Of a DNA stretch of 64,000 nucleotides, positions 1 to 11,815 are shown in pieces; the first letter of the stretch is position 1; every line of letters begins with the position of its first letter. Made by a program: the position numbers and the translations under genes. The stretch is from Leucosporidium creatinivorum (Eukaryota > Basidiomycota > Microbotryomycetes > Leucosporidiales > Leucosporidiaceae): the NCBI GenBank assembly GCA_001600635.1, contig BCKL01000018.1:241974-305973 (forward strand). Reading direction: 5' to 3'. The notes below the pieces were generated by a model. That model saw only the letters and a list, made by a program, of their open reading frames with translations, did no database searches and was not told the DNA's origin.

Positions 1-1278
1 TCGCCCCTGGGCCGACATGCTGACCTTCTCCTCGCCACTCCACAGCGCAACATCAAGAAGCAAGTTTCCGAGACCGTCGAGCTGAGCTTGAACAAGCCTT
101 CCGAGAAGATGTGGGACAAGATTCTCAGCACCTTCAAGGACGCCCTCGCCAAGGCCGAGGAGGCCTACACCCGCAAGGCGACCAGTCAGTCATATCCCTC
201 CTCTGCCCTCCCCTCCCTCCGACGCTGACCCCTTCATCGCGTACACAGGCTTCAACTGCACCTCCACCGAGAACGAGGACGCCCTCACCTCCCTCCGTCG
301 TCGTTCGTGGCTCGCCCTTCGCGCCAAGATCGACGAGCAGACGGCCGAGAGCATCATGCTCGTCAAGCTCAAGCTGCTGTTCGAGGATCAGTTCCGCTAT
401 GATGATGAGGGTGTACCGAGGGTCTGGAAGCCCGAGGACGACATTGATGCCATCTTCAAGAGGGCAAAGGAGGCGGTGAGTGCTTCGAGCTCAATCCCTT
501 CCCGAGCGAGGAGCTGACCATCGTTCTCTCTTCGACTCTTCGACAATCGCAGGTCCTCGCTCTTATTCCCCTCTACTCTCGCATCGCTCCCTCCGACCTC
601 TCCAACGCCTTCACCCTCCCCTCCTCTACCACCGTCGACCCCACCTCCGCCGAAGACGGCGAATTCGACTTTGACTCCACCCTCATCATCCTCACCGACA
701 CGAAAGCAGACGACCTCTCCTCGCGTTTCCGTCGCGAGGCCGATGCTTACTACCTCGAGGCCAAGAGGAGTATGGTCAGCTCCATCAGCCAGATTCCCGT
801 CTGGATGTACGGCGTTCTCGTCCTGCTGGGGTGGAACGAGTTTATCGCGGTGATTAAGAGTCCGGTGTACTTTACTTTCCTGCTGCTCGTTAGCGCGGGA
901 GCGTACGTCGTTTGGCATTTGAACATGGTCAGTCGGCGTTCAATTTCTGCCATCGAGTCGAGCTGACTTCGCTTCTCTCCCATAGACTGGACCCGTCCTC
1001 GCACTTGCCAAGGGAGTCACCAACGAGGTCATCCGTACCGTGAACGAGCAGCTCCACAGTACGCCGCACCTTTCGCCTCGCTGTTCGGCGCCGAGCTGAC
1101 TTCCTTCTCTCCTCCTCGGATAGACTACTTCAACTCGCAATCGGCCGACTCGCACGCCGCTCGTCAACACGCTCAGCGTGTACCAGTACCTGTCCGAGCT
1201 GCTACGCACCGGGACGAGGGGATCGAGCTGGACGAAAAGCGACCCATCGCCAGCAGCAAGAGCGAGAAGGTCGAATGA
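1..1278 (+). CDS. SEY1: SEY1/RHD3-type ER-fusion GTPase, C-terminal part
   Basis: This is the 3' end of a Sey1/RHD3 (atlastin-like) dynamin-family GTPase, which fuses endoplasmic reticulum tubules. The window opens inside an intron. Coding exons are 46-184, 249-475, 553-927, 986-1058 and 1124-1278, all joined in frame. What is visible is the helical-bundle end ([20 protein letters not shown], then a VWKPEDDID stretch) and two closely spaced hydrophobic segments around 800-925 ([17 protein letters not shown], then [16 protein letters not shown]). These form the membrane hairpin typical of the family. A charged cytosolic tail ends in SEKVE and a stop. The GTPase domain lies upstream, outside the window. 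Gene identity is sure; splice sites are read by eye. Confidence 0.92.
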
Positions 1279-1595
1279 GGGAGGTGTATAAGGTTGGATC
1301 GCCTTCCTCTTGGGTCGTTATCGTTCGAAATGGACTCTTGCAAAGCATTAGATATGCCATTGACATGCAGCAGAGCCGGCGAGAGGAAGAGGAGGGCCTG
1401 AGCCGGGGAGAGCGTAAGTTGGCGAAGGCCGAGTAGGAGTAAGTAGCCACTACCGAACAGAGAAACTTCTCGTACTCGCCGCGTCTGCGATTGCCGAGGT
1501 TGCGAAGCCCGCCCAGGCCTTTTGACTTAGAAACGCGGCTCCGCCTCTTTCAGCTCTCTCCTCCATCCCCTCACCTCGTCACTTCACTTACAACA
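1279..1595. other. SEY1-CHCHD2 intergenic region
   Basis: This holds the 3' flank of SEY1 and the promoter and 5' UTR of the CHCH gene. The last 80 bases before the ATG are CT-rich (CACCTCGTCACTTCACTTAC), as in many highly expressed fungal leaders. I see no gene here. Confidence 0.5.
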
Positions 1596-2360
1596 ATGGC
1601 CCGTCAATCTCGTGGACGTCCCGCTGCTCGCCCTTCGGCCCCTGCTCCTGCTAAGCAGCAGTCCCGTGGAGCTCACACTCAGTAAGCGCCCTTCTCCCAA
1701 CTTCTTCCGATCCTCCCAGCTCCAACGAAGCGGCTAACGCGCGCTCTGCCTGCAGGGCCGCTCCTCCCGCTCATGCTCCTGCACCTGGAGTCCCTGCCAC
1801 TGCCGCCCCTGCCGCTGGAGGAGGAGGAGGCATGTTCGCCAACGTACGCTTGCTTGCTTCTCCTTGCCGTTCCATTCGCTCTCGAGCTGACCCTGTTGCC
1901 TCTCCCTCGCCGCGCTTGATGCGATACAGATGGCTTCCACCGCTGCTGGAGTCGCTGTTGGATCCACCGTCGGTCACGGACTCAGTAGCATGCTCTTTGG
2001 AGGAGGAAGCTCCCAGGCCGCGCCGGTGGCGGAGCCTCAGCAGCAGTCGTTCGAGGAGAGGAGGATGGGTGGCTCGTGCGATATCCAGGCCAAGGGTGAG
2101 TCCTGTTGTGTATTATGAGGGTGCTGTCGAGGCGCTGTACCTCGATCGGAGCACTCTGGGCCGACTTCGGCGATCCGTTCGGCGACGGTCTCGCTGACCT
2201 CTCTCTCTCTTCTCCTTCCTCTCTTCCCTCCCATTCCTGCATCTCGTTATTACGCACAGACTTCACTTCATGCTTGAACGCTACCTCAGGCGACATGACT
2301 GCCTGCAACTACTACCTGGAGACTCTGAAGCAGTGCCAGGCCGCCGCTGCTCAGTACTAA
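1596..2360 (+). CDS. CHCHD2/CHCHD10 (yeast Mix17)-like twin-CX9C protein
   Basis: A small mitochondrial intermembrane-space protein of about 146 aa. Exons are 1596-1681, 1756-1843, 1930-2095 and 2260-2360. The N-terminus is Arg/Pro/Ala-rich (MARQSRGRPAARPSAP), like a mitochondrial presequence. A Gly-rich stretch follows, then the conserved hydrophobic motif GVAVGSTVGHGLSSMLFGG. At the C-terminus is a CHCH domain with CDIQAKDFTSCL and ACNYYLETLKQC, that is two CX9C motifs that would be oxidised by Mia40. This order of parts is that of CHCHD2/CHCHD10 and yeast Mix17, which affect respiratory chain function. The start lies in a good ACAACAATGG context. Confidence 0.93.
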
Positions 2361-3247
2361 AGACACGTAGGGACATGGGGGCGGCAGTAATATGATAGCA
2401 GCTCGACGCTAAACCGAGGCGCGATCGGGAAGGAGAGGCGAGAAGAGAGACGGCGAGCCCTCGTCGGACACGGCTGCAGCTCGAGTTCTCTCAGTGGCCA
2501 TGCGGAGCAGCTGGAGATGTAAAGAGAGTACTTAGATGCAGAGAAGGCGACCAGCGAAGAGGGAGGACTCAGCTGCGATGCCTTTGAGGCGACGGAGCGT
2601 CCCTTCGGATCACTGCTCGGCGAGGTCAACGGACTCGACCCTCTCACGCCAGTCAGGCGAGGTCACTCTACACATAAACCTTGCTCCGGCTCGTCGACGC
2701 TTTACAGGCGCTGGTCAAACTGCTCCCTTGATCCTCTACGCTCCTTCGACCCTCGCTCGGCGTTCGTTCCCCCTTCCCACCTTGCCTTGGCTTGATAGCT
2801 CATTTGCTCAGCACTCCTGCCGCTCTTGCCGTCTAATCTTCTCTCTTTCGCCTGCTGCTTCTTCAGCCCATGCTGCCTTACATTGCTTCAGCCCACGGCT
2901 CGACGAGGTCAGCCAGTTGCCAAACTCGGCGCTGAGGCAGCAAGAGGATCGACGGCCCGGCCCAACTCGAAAGCTGGAGCTTGCCTTCCTGCGACTCGTT
3001 ACCGAGCACATTGACTAACAGGGCCATCGCCAGTGAGTATAAAACGAGTCGAACGAAACCTCTTGCTCCTGCACATCTTGCCCAACATTCAGTCCCGACT
3101 CCCTCGTCTCCTGCTCGCTCGCAACCTCGCTTCCTCGTCTCGCGCCTTTGCTAGCTCTTCCTCAGCACCTTGTCAGCCTCCAGCGTGTATCCCTAGACTT
3201 TCCCCACCTCCCGCTGACCTCTGTACACCGCTACAGCTTCCTCCGAG
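2361..3247. other. Intergenic region upstream of the pirin gene
   Basis: No supported gene lies here. A 160-codon open frame at 2536-3018 has no domain, is Arg/Ser/Ala-biased and lacks intron signals, so I treat it as chance. The region ends with a TATA box (3038) and a CT-rich leader. Confidence 0.45.
3038..3044 (+). promoter_or_regulatory. TATA box of the pirin gene
   Basis: TATAAAA lies 204 bp before the pirin ATG and is followed by a pyrimidine-rich stretch, as expected for a 5' leader. It was assigned by position only. Confidence 0.45.
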
Positions 3248-4333
3248 ATGGCACCCACGCTCATCCCTCGCCCTTCTGCTTCCCGCGGTCACGCCGACCA
3301 TGGCTGGCTGAAGTCCTTCCATGTAAGCCCACATACTGCTGGATCCTATAAGACCCCCAACTGACATTCGACTCCATCTGCAGACCTTCAACTTCGCCGA
3401 CTACTACTCCGAAGTCCCTCGCGAGCAGCATTGGGGACCTCTGTACGTGATCAATGAGGACCGAGTCTCTTCAGGACGTGGCTTCCCTCCTCACCCTCAC
3501 CGCGAGTTTGAGATCTTTTCCTACATCGTGGACGGCACGATCCAGTGAGTTTCGCCTTCTTCGCCGAGATTTTGTACAGCACCCCGAACTGACCACTTCT
3601 CTCTCTGTAACAGTCATCAAGATTCCATGAGCCACTCGGAGAAGATCTCGCGAGGTGGCATCCAGTCGACCTCGGCTGGAAAGGGCATTCGACACGGCGA
3701 AGGCAATGGAGGCAAGCCCGGCGAGGTGAGTGCTTCTCGAGTCGTCACCGCTTCGAACTCAGCTGACAGGTATCTTGCTACCACCCGACAGGACCTCCAC
3801 TTCCTCCAGATCTGGGCTAAACCGCATACCAAAGGTCTCAAGCCTTCCTACTACACTCGGTGAGCTTCGAACCTCCCTGTTCCTCGCCTCCATCCTTCGA
3901 CCTCTGACCCGCCCGTCCTCCAAAAAGCACCTTCACCGACTCCGAGAAGCTCAACACCCTCCTCCCCGTCGTCTCCGACATCTCCTCCCCCTCGGTTACC
4001 GACTCTCGCGAAGGAAACGGCCCCACTCCCGTCCATTCAAACCTCACCATGCTCGCTTCCATCCTCTCCCCTTCCTCGACCGTCTCCCACACGTTCGAGC
4101 AGCCCAAGGGATACCTCCATCTCATCATGCGCAAGACGGGCTATCGTTCGCCGAGCTCGGAGTTGGGAGGAAAGGGACCGAGGGTCAGTGTCAAGGTCGG
4201 GGAGCAGGAGGAGGAAGTGCTGGAGGAAGGTGACGGACTGTATTTCGATGCAGTACAGGGGGAGAAGGCTACCTTCACGAGCTTAGGTGATGCGGAGGCC
4301 GAGTTTGTCCTATTCGACCTCGCCGAGCAGTAA
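3248..4333 (+). CDS. Pirin-family cupin protein
   Basis: A predicted 273-aa pirin. Exons are 3248-3322, 3384-3544, 3614-3725, 3792-3859 and 3928-4333. The N-terminal cupin barrel shows the metal-site motif GFPPHPHREFEIFSY, with its HPH pair, followed by HHQDSMSHSEKISRGGIQ and GIRHGEGN. In known pirins these supply the His and Glu ligands of the iron site. The C-terminal half (VSHTFEQPKGYLHLIM) fits the second barrel. Pirins are nuclear or cytosolic; some act as transcription cofactors and some as quercetinases, and the sequence does not say which applies. The ATG after CTCCGAG was chosen because its exon begins at MAPTLIPRPSA, just before the conserved HADHGWLKSFHTFNFA region. Confidence 0.9.
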
Positions 4334-4563
4334 GGCATCGCCAAAGGGTCTTTCAGTCGACTTTGTGACCTAGCATACCGGTCTTCGTTCCGTCTTAGTT
4401 GTAACTTTCGTGTGCAAGCAGTTACTGCAGTTTGACTTCGCTCTGAGTCGACGCTTGAGAGACAGCCAATTCGAGCCGAGCCGAGCAGCGCTCGCCCGTG
4501 CACTCGCGAAGACCCGTGTCGATGATCCGGCACGCATTACAGACACACAGCTCTCAATCTCCT

Positions 4564-5349
4564 TTACTTGACATCCTTGCTCGACACCACCGTCCCGATG
4601 GCATCTGCCAGCTCATGGCAAACGACCTCGACCAACGTCTCGGCTTTGACGACCGACTCGCCATCGTGCGAAGGGATGTCGCGATCTCCAATGGCGTCCT
4701 TGACAACCACCACGTCGTATCCGAGCTCCATTCCAGCACGAGCGGTTCCAGTGACGCAGACTGCAGCGAGAAGAGTCTAGCGAAAGGGGATCGAGTAGAA
4801 GAAACGAGGGCTCACCGTGCGCCATGTAGCCCAATAGAACGATCTGCTTGATGTCTTGCTTCTTAAGAGTTTCCTCGAGAGTAGTGCGAGTGAAGCTGTG
4901 GGCCAGAGGAGGGTATCAGCTTCCCTCTTAGTAGCGAGATTCGGTCGGTCAAAGGCTCACCTGCTCGGCGCCTCCTTGACGATGATCGTCTCGTCTCCCT
5001 GTGGACGGAGATCGCCGATGAAGTCTCCACTTGAAGCCTTGACATCAAAGATGGGAGCTCCTGCACCAGCGTCGTGTTGGATCCAGATGACGGGAGCGCC
5101 GCTCTGCAATTCGCGAGGGATTCAGCTCATCGCCTACATCCCCGGAGGTCGCAGCAGAGCACCCACCTTGCGATACTTCTCGACTAATCCCTTGATGACT
5201 GCCTGCGCCTCGTCGATGCCGGTAATGGCGAGAGGCGCTCCCGTGTCGTAGGTCTGCTGAGCGTCGATTACGAGCAGAGCGGTCGAGCCGGAGGAGGTGT
5301 CGACTTGAGAGGGCGGGAGACCGATGGTTTGACGGAAAGACTTGGGCAT
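4564..5349 (-). CDS. Isochorismatase-like cysteine hydrolase
   Basis: A predicted 200-aa hydrolase of the isochorismatase/nicotinamidase fold. Exons in coding order are 5349-5167, 5103-4961, 4895-4816 and 4760-4564. The catalytic triad can be read: Asp in [12 protein letters not shown], Lys in [13 protein letters not shown], and Cys in [10 protein letters not shown]. The family hydrolyses amide or vinyl-ether bonds of small molecules; the substrate cannot be told from sequence. I chose the start at [14 protein letters not shown] because it lies just before the domain. An in-frame ATG at 5481 would add 44 Ser-rich residues (MSVAVQQPRRVFQ) that could be a targeting peptide. Confidence 0.9.
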
Positions 5350-6837
5350 GATGAACGACGAGACGCGCGAGGGGGAGACGAGCGAAGGGGAGGAAGAGAT
5401 GAGAGAGAGAGCTCCCCGCTCGTTCGAGAAGGTGGGGCTGCATTGAAACACCCTCCGAGGCTGCTGTACGGCAACAGACATAGCAGAGCATACTTACAGA
5501 GATTAGAAGTGATGCATATGCGCTACGGAACACCTTCGACCGAGCGACAGGGGCCTTCGCCGAGCGCTCCTTCGCCGACAGTTCAGCGAGAGCTTCGCAG
5601 AGCTGCATCCTACACCGAGAGTGAAATGTAGCATTGCAAGCTGTATCGCCCGAAACTCAATCTCATCTCAGTCGACTCGCCCGAGCTCGACCCCCTCGTC
5701 TCCGACAAACGCCCAGCTTTCACCTCTACCACATCGTCTCAGCTTGCTCGCTCGCCTCCGACTCGTCTTCATAGGTACCTACAGCCGATGCTTCTCTACT
5801 TATCTCGGCCTACCGCCTTCCGTCCCCTCTACCGCTCCGTCGCTGCTCCTCAGAACGCGCCAGAGCCGCACCGCCGCCTCGCGGAACGACTCGTCGGTCT
5901 CAGCGTTGTCGAGGGAGACTGGGAGCTACTCATGTACGAAATGACGTGAAGGAGAGTTGTGAACGAAGCTGCAGGGAGCTAGCGAGACGACGGCTGAGAG
6001 AAATGTGAGTGCAGAGAGCGAGAGACGAAGTAGGAAGACCGAGCTGACCACTAGGGGCACCCGTGCAGGTGCAGACGAGGCTCTAATGTACGCCGACGCC
6101 CGCTCGGCGCCTCCTGCTGCCCCACTCAGCTCCTCAGCATCATCGCGCCCTCCGACCTCGCCATTCGAGCCACGAACCTCGGCCCAAGCTGCAAGACCGG
6201 TTGTCTTGCGACAGCTCTGCTAGGATCGACTCGAAGCGCACCGCGCTCACCCTTGCAGCTTCGTCGCGATGGCGGCCAGCGGCTCAACGGCGAATGCAAC
6301 TCATCGAGGGTCATTCGGAGCCAGCCAGGCGAGAGGCGAGCGGACGGAGGGACGACCAGTCGAGGGAGCGAGATATTGTTGCATGGTGCGGTCTGATGCT
6401 GAGGTGGTGCGATGTGGGAGAGAGCTGCGTTCGAACGAGGAAAGGTCACGCCGAAGCCCTGACGAGGGTTCAAGAGGCGGCTACGTCGGTGCGCAGATCC
6501 ACTGATTAGAATCGGCGCCGTTGCGCTAACCTTGCCTCTTACTCCATTTACAGATGTCATAACAATTGCCTTCGATCCCAACAAACCTCTCAATAACGTC
6601 ATGGCCTCTCGCTTCCCCTCGGCGAAACATCGAGGCCCTCGACGATTACGAAATGCGCGCGTCGTCAGGATGCTGCAGGGAGAGCACCAGCGAGGCAGGT
6701 GACGATGCCCGCCATACAAACGGAGCTATGACCGCTAGCAACCGGAACTTGCCCCTCATCAGTCGCCTTTCCGCTCGTTTCCCTCTTTCTCTCCTCACCC
6801 ACACTTCCACCACACACTTCACCACACAACACACATC
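5350..6837. other. Long divergent intergenic region
   Basis: About 1.5 kb between the hydrolase and the hydrophilin, both of which are transcribed away from it. Open frames here (for example 6126-6719 on the minus strand) show no domain and look like chance frames in GC-rich DNA. The last 100 bases are CT/CA-rich (CCACACTTCCACCACACAC) and probably form the hydrophilin leader. Confidence 0.45.
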
Positions 6838-8767
6838 ATGCAAGCTATCAAGAAGGTCTTCTCGCACGGCGACTCGGACAACACCTCTCCCTCGGGCCAC
6901 TTCAACACGGCCAGCGACGAGTACGACACCTCCAAGTCGGCTCAGCACTCGACCAACACTCCCAACCACGCCGCTCCCTCCGCTCCCGCCAAGGCTGTCG
7001 AGAAGATGGCCGGTGTCGACCCCTCCCACGCTGCTGGTTCCCTCTCCGACTCCAACGCCCGCTCGGGCAACCACCACGAGACCGGAACTCACGTCGTCGG
7101 CTCGCGCGATACTTCCGCCCACCAGAACCCCGCCTCGTCGACCTCGAACGGACTCGACAACGAGCGCAGCTCGACTGGCCACACCGGCACCAACTCGGGC
7201 TCGCAGGGCGGTCTCATGGAGAAGGCCAAGGAGGCCGTTACGGGCAACAGCAGCTCGCACAACACCAACAACACCGAGAACACCCTCGGCAACTCTTCGC
7301 GCAGCCACGACAACACCCTCGGCGGATCTTCCCACCGCAACGACTCGACTCTCGGCGGATCGTCGCGCCACACCGGCGCCGAGTCGACTTCCCGTGGAGG
7401 TGTCGTCGGCGCCGCTGAGCAGGCTCTCGGCTCAAACCACTCGCACAACCACCCCAAGGAGCACACCCACCTCGATCAGGAGCACGCTCGCGATGCTACC
7501 CACGACCACAAGCACCTCGCCGCCGTCACTCGTTCGTCGTTGCCTCGTTTCCTCGTCTCGCTTCGGTCGCTGACTCTGGCTACTATCTATAGACGAGAAG
7601 CACCAGGTCCACGAGACTGAGGAGGTTACCCGTCAGCGCGAGGTTGACCGCCACGTCCACCACGTTCAGGTTCGTTGCGCTTCAACTGCTCTCGCCGAAA
7701 TCTCGAGCTGACCCTTCCCTCCCCTCCACAGCACCACGTCCAGCCCGTACACGACACACAACACGCCGAGAAGGTTCACCACGAGCAGATTCACCCCGTC
7801 TCGCACATCCAGGGTAAGCTTTCTCGACTTCCGCTTTCGATATCGGCGCCGGAGCTGACGCTCTCTGTTCGCTTTCACAGAGAAGCACGTCAGCACCGAG
7901 GAGGACAAGCACGCCCTCGCTGGACTGAACAAGCACCACGACTCGGTTGAACACGCCGCCAAGGACCGCGTCGTCGTTGATAAGGGAGAGATCGTCAACG
8001 AGAACACGACCCACCACGTTCGTCGTCTCGCTCTTGCTGCATCGGACGGTAGCTCACCCTCTTCTACCACAGGTTCACCACGTCGTTCAGCCCGTCATCG
8101 AGCGCGATACCCGTGAGTCTTGCATTTGATTCGCCTTCTGGCTTCGGCGAGCTCGAGCTGACTCCTGCCCTTGTAGACGAGCACCACACCATCCACACTA
8201 CCATCCCTACTGAACATGTCGTGCACGAAGCACCGGTGGTACATGCTAATGTTGAGCACGAGCCCATGCACCTCAAGGAGTGAGTATTCGCCTTTCCCTC
8301 TCCTTCGCCGAGCGCCGAGCTGACTCGCTTCCCCCGTTCGCAGCTTCGTCAAGGGCGGAGGAGACCTCAAGAGCAAGCTTACCCACGACTCGGCCGGCAT
8401 TCTCTCCGAGGGTAACGACTGCGCTCGCAAGACCGATGGACCCGCCGAGGGTCTCCTCGAGAAGCTCCACCTCTCGAGCAACAACCACACCAATGCCTCG
8501 ACCGGCGCCGCTGGACAGCAGGGCATCAACTCCACGTCGACCGGCACCCACAGTCTTTCTTCGCACGGCAACCAGGGTCTCGGCCAGAACGATGGTCTCA
8601 ACTCTTCGTCAACCGGCACCCACGGTCTTTCGTCGCACGGCAACCAGGGTCTCACCGGCCAAAACGAGGGCCTCACATCCGGCAGCCACGGTCTCGGATC
8701 TGGAAGTCACATCTCGCCTTCGGGACACACTGGCTCCTCCGCCCAGGCTGACGGCAGGGCATTTTAA
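6838..8767 (+). CDS. His-rich hydrophilin (fungal 'allergen'/LEA-like)
   Basis: A predicted 518-aa, very hydrophilic protein. Exons are 6838-7531, 7593-7669, 7732-7813, 7881-8017, 8073-8112, 8177-8279 and 8344-8767. The first exon is Ser/Asn/Gly/His-rich (NTLGNSSRSHDNTLGGSSHR). The middle carries HHVQPVHDTQHAEK and VHHVVQPVIERDT, alternating with HEKHQVHETEE-like pieces. This core is typical of a conserved fungal family often labelled 'allergen'. The tail repeats STGTHGLSSHGNQGL two to three times. There is no signal peptide or membrane segment. Such proteins resemble stress-induced hydrophilins or LEA proteins; that role is inference from composition. A fragment of exons 6-7 with flanking intron recurs at 15165-15376. 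Confidence 0.82.
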
Positions 8768-9331
8768 GCATCTCCACCTTCATAATCCTAAAGTTAGTAT
8801 CACGTAGTACCTCATTTAGCAGCATTGTGACATACGATTTCGCTGTCTCCAAACCATTCGAGCCCTCGCCGAGAGTCTTGCCAGCCGTTGCCGAGAGTCC
8901 TTCGAGCCTTCGCCGAGGACAGCCTTGCGAGGTTCGTTGATCCGGCTTCAAGTACTCCAAGGCCATTTTTCGATTGATGGCTCCCTCGTCTGTGTCGTTC
9001 TAACACGCTCTCCCGCCTCAAGCGCGCCACAAGCACATACTCGCCTCTCGCGGCAGCTCGACTCCGAGCCGAGCAGCGGCTTCGCCGCAAGGTTGCTCTC
9101 GAGGGCTCATCCTCGGCACGGGCGAGATCATGAGTAATAGGAAACTGCTCGAGAGTGTTTCGTCGTTGCAAAGAAGGTTCAGCTCAAGTTTGGGGCCGAG
9201 AGGCGCACCCTTTGAATTTGGAAGAGAAGAGTAGCCGCGTTCCGAGTCGTGAGGGTAAGCCAGTGTAGATGGAGATCGTATAGTGCCGTAGACAGATGCC
9301 GTGTGTAGGAGTTGGGATCTCTATAGACCGC
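8768..9331. other. Convergent intergenic region
   Basis: 3' flanks of the hydrophilin (plus strand) and the secreted gene at 9332-10353 (minus strand). It contains several GCCGAGAG/CGCCGAGG words but no gene that I can support. Confidence 0.4.
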
Positions 9332-10353
9332 TTAGAGGCCGAGGCCGCCCTGCTCGGTGAAGTCAGGTCAGCGCCGAGCTCGGAAGCAAGGCTGACAGGA
9401 AGAACATACGAGGATGGGGAGTCCGCCAACGAGACCGCCAAGGAGGCCAGTGCCGCCGAGGATGGTGGTGACCAGTCCGACGACGAGGGAGAGGAGACCG
9501 TTGAGCTGGCCAGCGGAGAGCGAGCCGATGGGAAGGCCCGTGGCGGCAGCAACACCAGCGATGGCATCCTGGAGCTGACCGGCTCCAGGCAGGGAGATAG
9601 CAGCGTTTCCAACCTGTAGAGGCAAGGAGGATGGTCAGCCTCGAGTTCAAATCAAGAGACGGAGGGCGAGGTACGCTCCAGCAGCGTCCGCCGAGCGCTG
9701 TTGAAGAGGGGTGGGGGACCATGAGACGACGTACAGGAAGCGAGGGAATAGCAAGACCACCGGTGAGACCTCCCACTGTCAAATGAATATAACGCGATCA
9801 GCTGATGCTCTTGACGAGAGCGTCAAGAGTCAGCGCCGACTAACAGAGGGTGGTGAGGAGACCGAGAACGGTTTGGACGAGCGATGTGAGGACAGCAGGG
9901 GAGATGGGGAGGTGGTTGAGGAGGGCAAAGTTGGACAAGGCTCCCTGGAGAGTGGCGACGGCATCGGAGACGGGGTCGCGCTTCTGGAGCTAGATTCGGC
10001 GTGGCAGGGAGCGGCGATGGAGGGGCGAGGAAGCGAGGCAACTGGGTCAGCTACGAGGGTCAACCATCATTTGAGCCACTACTCTGAGCTAGACGCACCT
10101 CAACGTCGTCGACGAGGGACCTAGCCTTGATGGCAGCGGGGGCGACGGCGACGGCACCGTTGAAGGCGCGCTTGTCGAGGGCCTGCATGCAAGAGCAAGG
10201 TCAGCGCGATGCTCTCAATAGATGAAGGGTCAGACGTACAGCAGATCCGTCACGGCGGACGACCTGGAAGTCGGCAGTGCCAGCAACGGCGAGAGCCGAG
10301 ACGGAAGCGCCGAAGGCAAAGGCGGCGAGCGCGAAGGAAGTGAAGCGGACCAT
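9332..10353 (-). CDS. Secreted hydrophobic-repeat protein with KR processing sites (paralogue A)
   Basis: A predicted 201-aa secreted protein of unrecognised family. Exons in coding order are 10353-10240, 10182-10099, 9989-9845, 9775-9735, 9613-9410 and 9349-9332. It opens with a signal peptide (MVRFTSFALAAFAFGASVSA), followed by dibasic Kex2-like sites in VVRRDG, ALDKRAF and LQKRDP. After these come two copies of a hydrophobic, Gly/Leu-rich module ending in GLLTTLLGGLTGGLAIP and GLVTTILGGTGLLGG. The mature part has no cysteines. First exon (114 nt) and last exon (18 nt) match the paralogue at 11816-12986 in length and sequence, so the two arose by duplication. A surface or cell-wall role is a guess from composition. 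Confidence 0.82.
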
Positions 10354-11815
10354 GATGTGAGAGTGTGGTGTTGATGATGTGGGAGGTGTTCAGAAGAGGA
10401 GTGTGCAATGTGAGAGTGAGGAAAGAAAGAGAGAAGGCCGCGAGACGACGGCCTTTGTAGGCCTCGGCGAGAACAGGGTTCCGTCACGGCGAGCGCTGCG
10501 TACGAGACTAAGCCGTTCACGGTCGTGCCCACAGTGAGATATATGAGTCTGTGTGCTCGACTCCAAGTCCAGGTGAGCGTCGACCCGTAGCCTTGGTGGG
10601 CATACTAGTCCCCTCGGCCGTCGTCGAGGGGTTCTCATTGCGCGCTGAAAGCTCCTCGAAGCGTGATTCGACGTGCTCGTAGCTGCGAGTAGAGTAAAGG
10701 GGTAGCTACCGGCTTTGTGTGGTCAGAGCTGAGCTACAGTAGAGGTAGGACCCGCTCCATCGCTGCAGAAAGAGGGCGCTCACCGACAGGCTTTCTTCCC
10801 ACTGCCGTCGACCACCCTTTGCCTCACTCAGAGTTCCATACAAGAATCGATTGACTCGGGAATGAAGCTCAAGTGCCCACGTTGAGCGGCCAAAGGACCA
10901 CTGGACTGGAGAGAGCACCGACGGCCTCCACAACTCGACTTGCGATCACCGCCGAGAGAGGAAGGTAGAACCTGCCGAGGAAAGGTTTGGTTAGCGCGAA
11001 ACTCTAGGTCAGTGCAAGATCACCTTACAAGCACTTGGACTTCCGCAATCAAGGCGACAGCAGCGCTTGCGTGCCCCAGCGAACGAGCGAGAACCGCGCA
11101 AGGCGACGAGGCTCCATCACGGCATTGTGATGGTGACCGGGTACTCTATGCCATTGAGAGCCCACGACCGGAGAGTTGACGCTTCTCCAGCATGTCGAAG
11201 CTTGTCGGCGAAAAGCGCGAGTGGGGAGGACAGCGAAGTTTCGGCTCCGTCAACGGCGGCTCTTGTTTCGCCGTAGAGGTGCAAGATGCCTACGACTTGA
11301 CGAAGCACTGGCAGAGCGTGAGAGACAGATGATGTAGCTAAGACGAAGCGATGAGCGAGAGGCAAGAAAGCTAGAGAGAGCTGGGAGCCGGTGCGAGAGA
11401 TCTTCACGAAGCCTTCTCGTTATCGCTCCTCGGCATCGGTGACATGGAAGGGTATCAGCCGATGCTAGAGGTGCCCGAAGACCCCAATGCGAATTGTCCT
11501 CATGCGCCACTCCATCTCACTTTGAGCAAGAGGAAGATGCCCCTCTGCGCCGACTTCGCCGAAGGGGCGTTCACCGCAAGCTTTGGCTCTCTCGCTCTCC
11601 CGCTCTCTCGCTCTGGTGCTCTCCCGTCTATTGAGGGTAACGGCCGCGACGGGCACTTGTGATTTCAAATTACATAAGGCGGCGCGCAGTGAAGTCTGTC
11701 GGCGACCGAGGAAGGGAAGGGGGATGGAGAGCATGAACATGATGGGAGAGGATGGTGGAAGGCGATTGATGATGGTAGATGGCGTTTGGTACTAGTGCGA
11801 CACAAGTCTTCTCAC
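10354..11815. other. Intergenic region between the two secreted paralogues
   Basis: Promoter of paralogue A and 3' flank of paralogue B. A CT-rich leader lies just upstream of 10353. No further gene is supported: open frames such as 11117-11407 (minus) have no domain and no splice partners. Confidence 0.4.

Noticed and set aside
2536-3018. 160-codon plus-strand frame before the pirin gene
   Set aside because: Biased composition, no domain, no leader features, and it would end at the pirin promoter.
6646-7371. 241-codon minus-strand frame opposite the hydrophilin
   Set aside because: It lies antisense to a clear gene, is rich in Arg/Val/Gly, and has no domain. Such frames are mirror images of GC-rich codon use.
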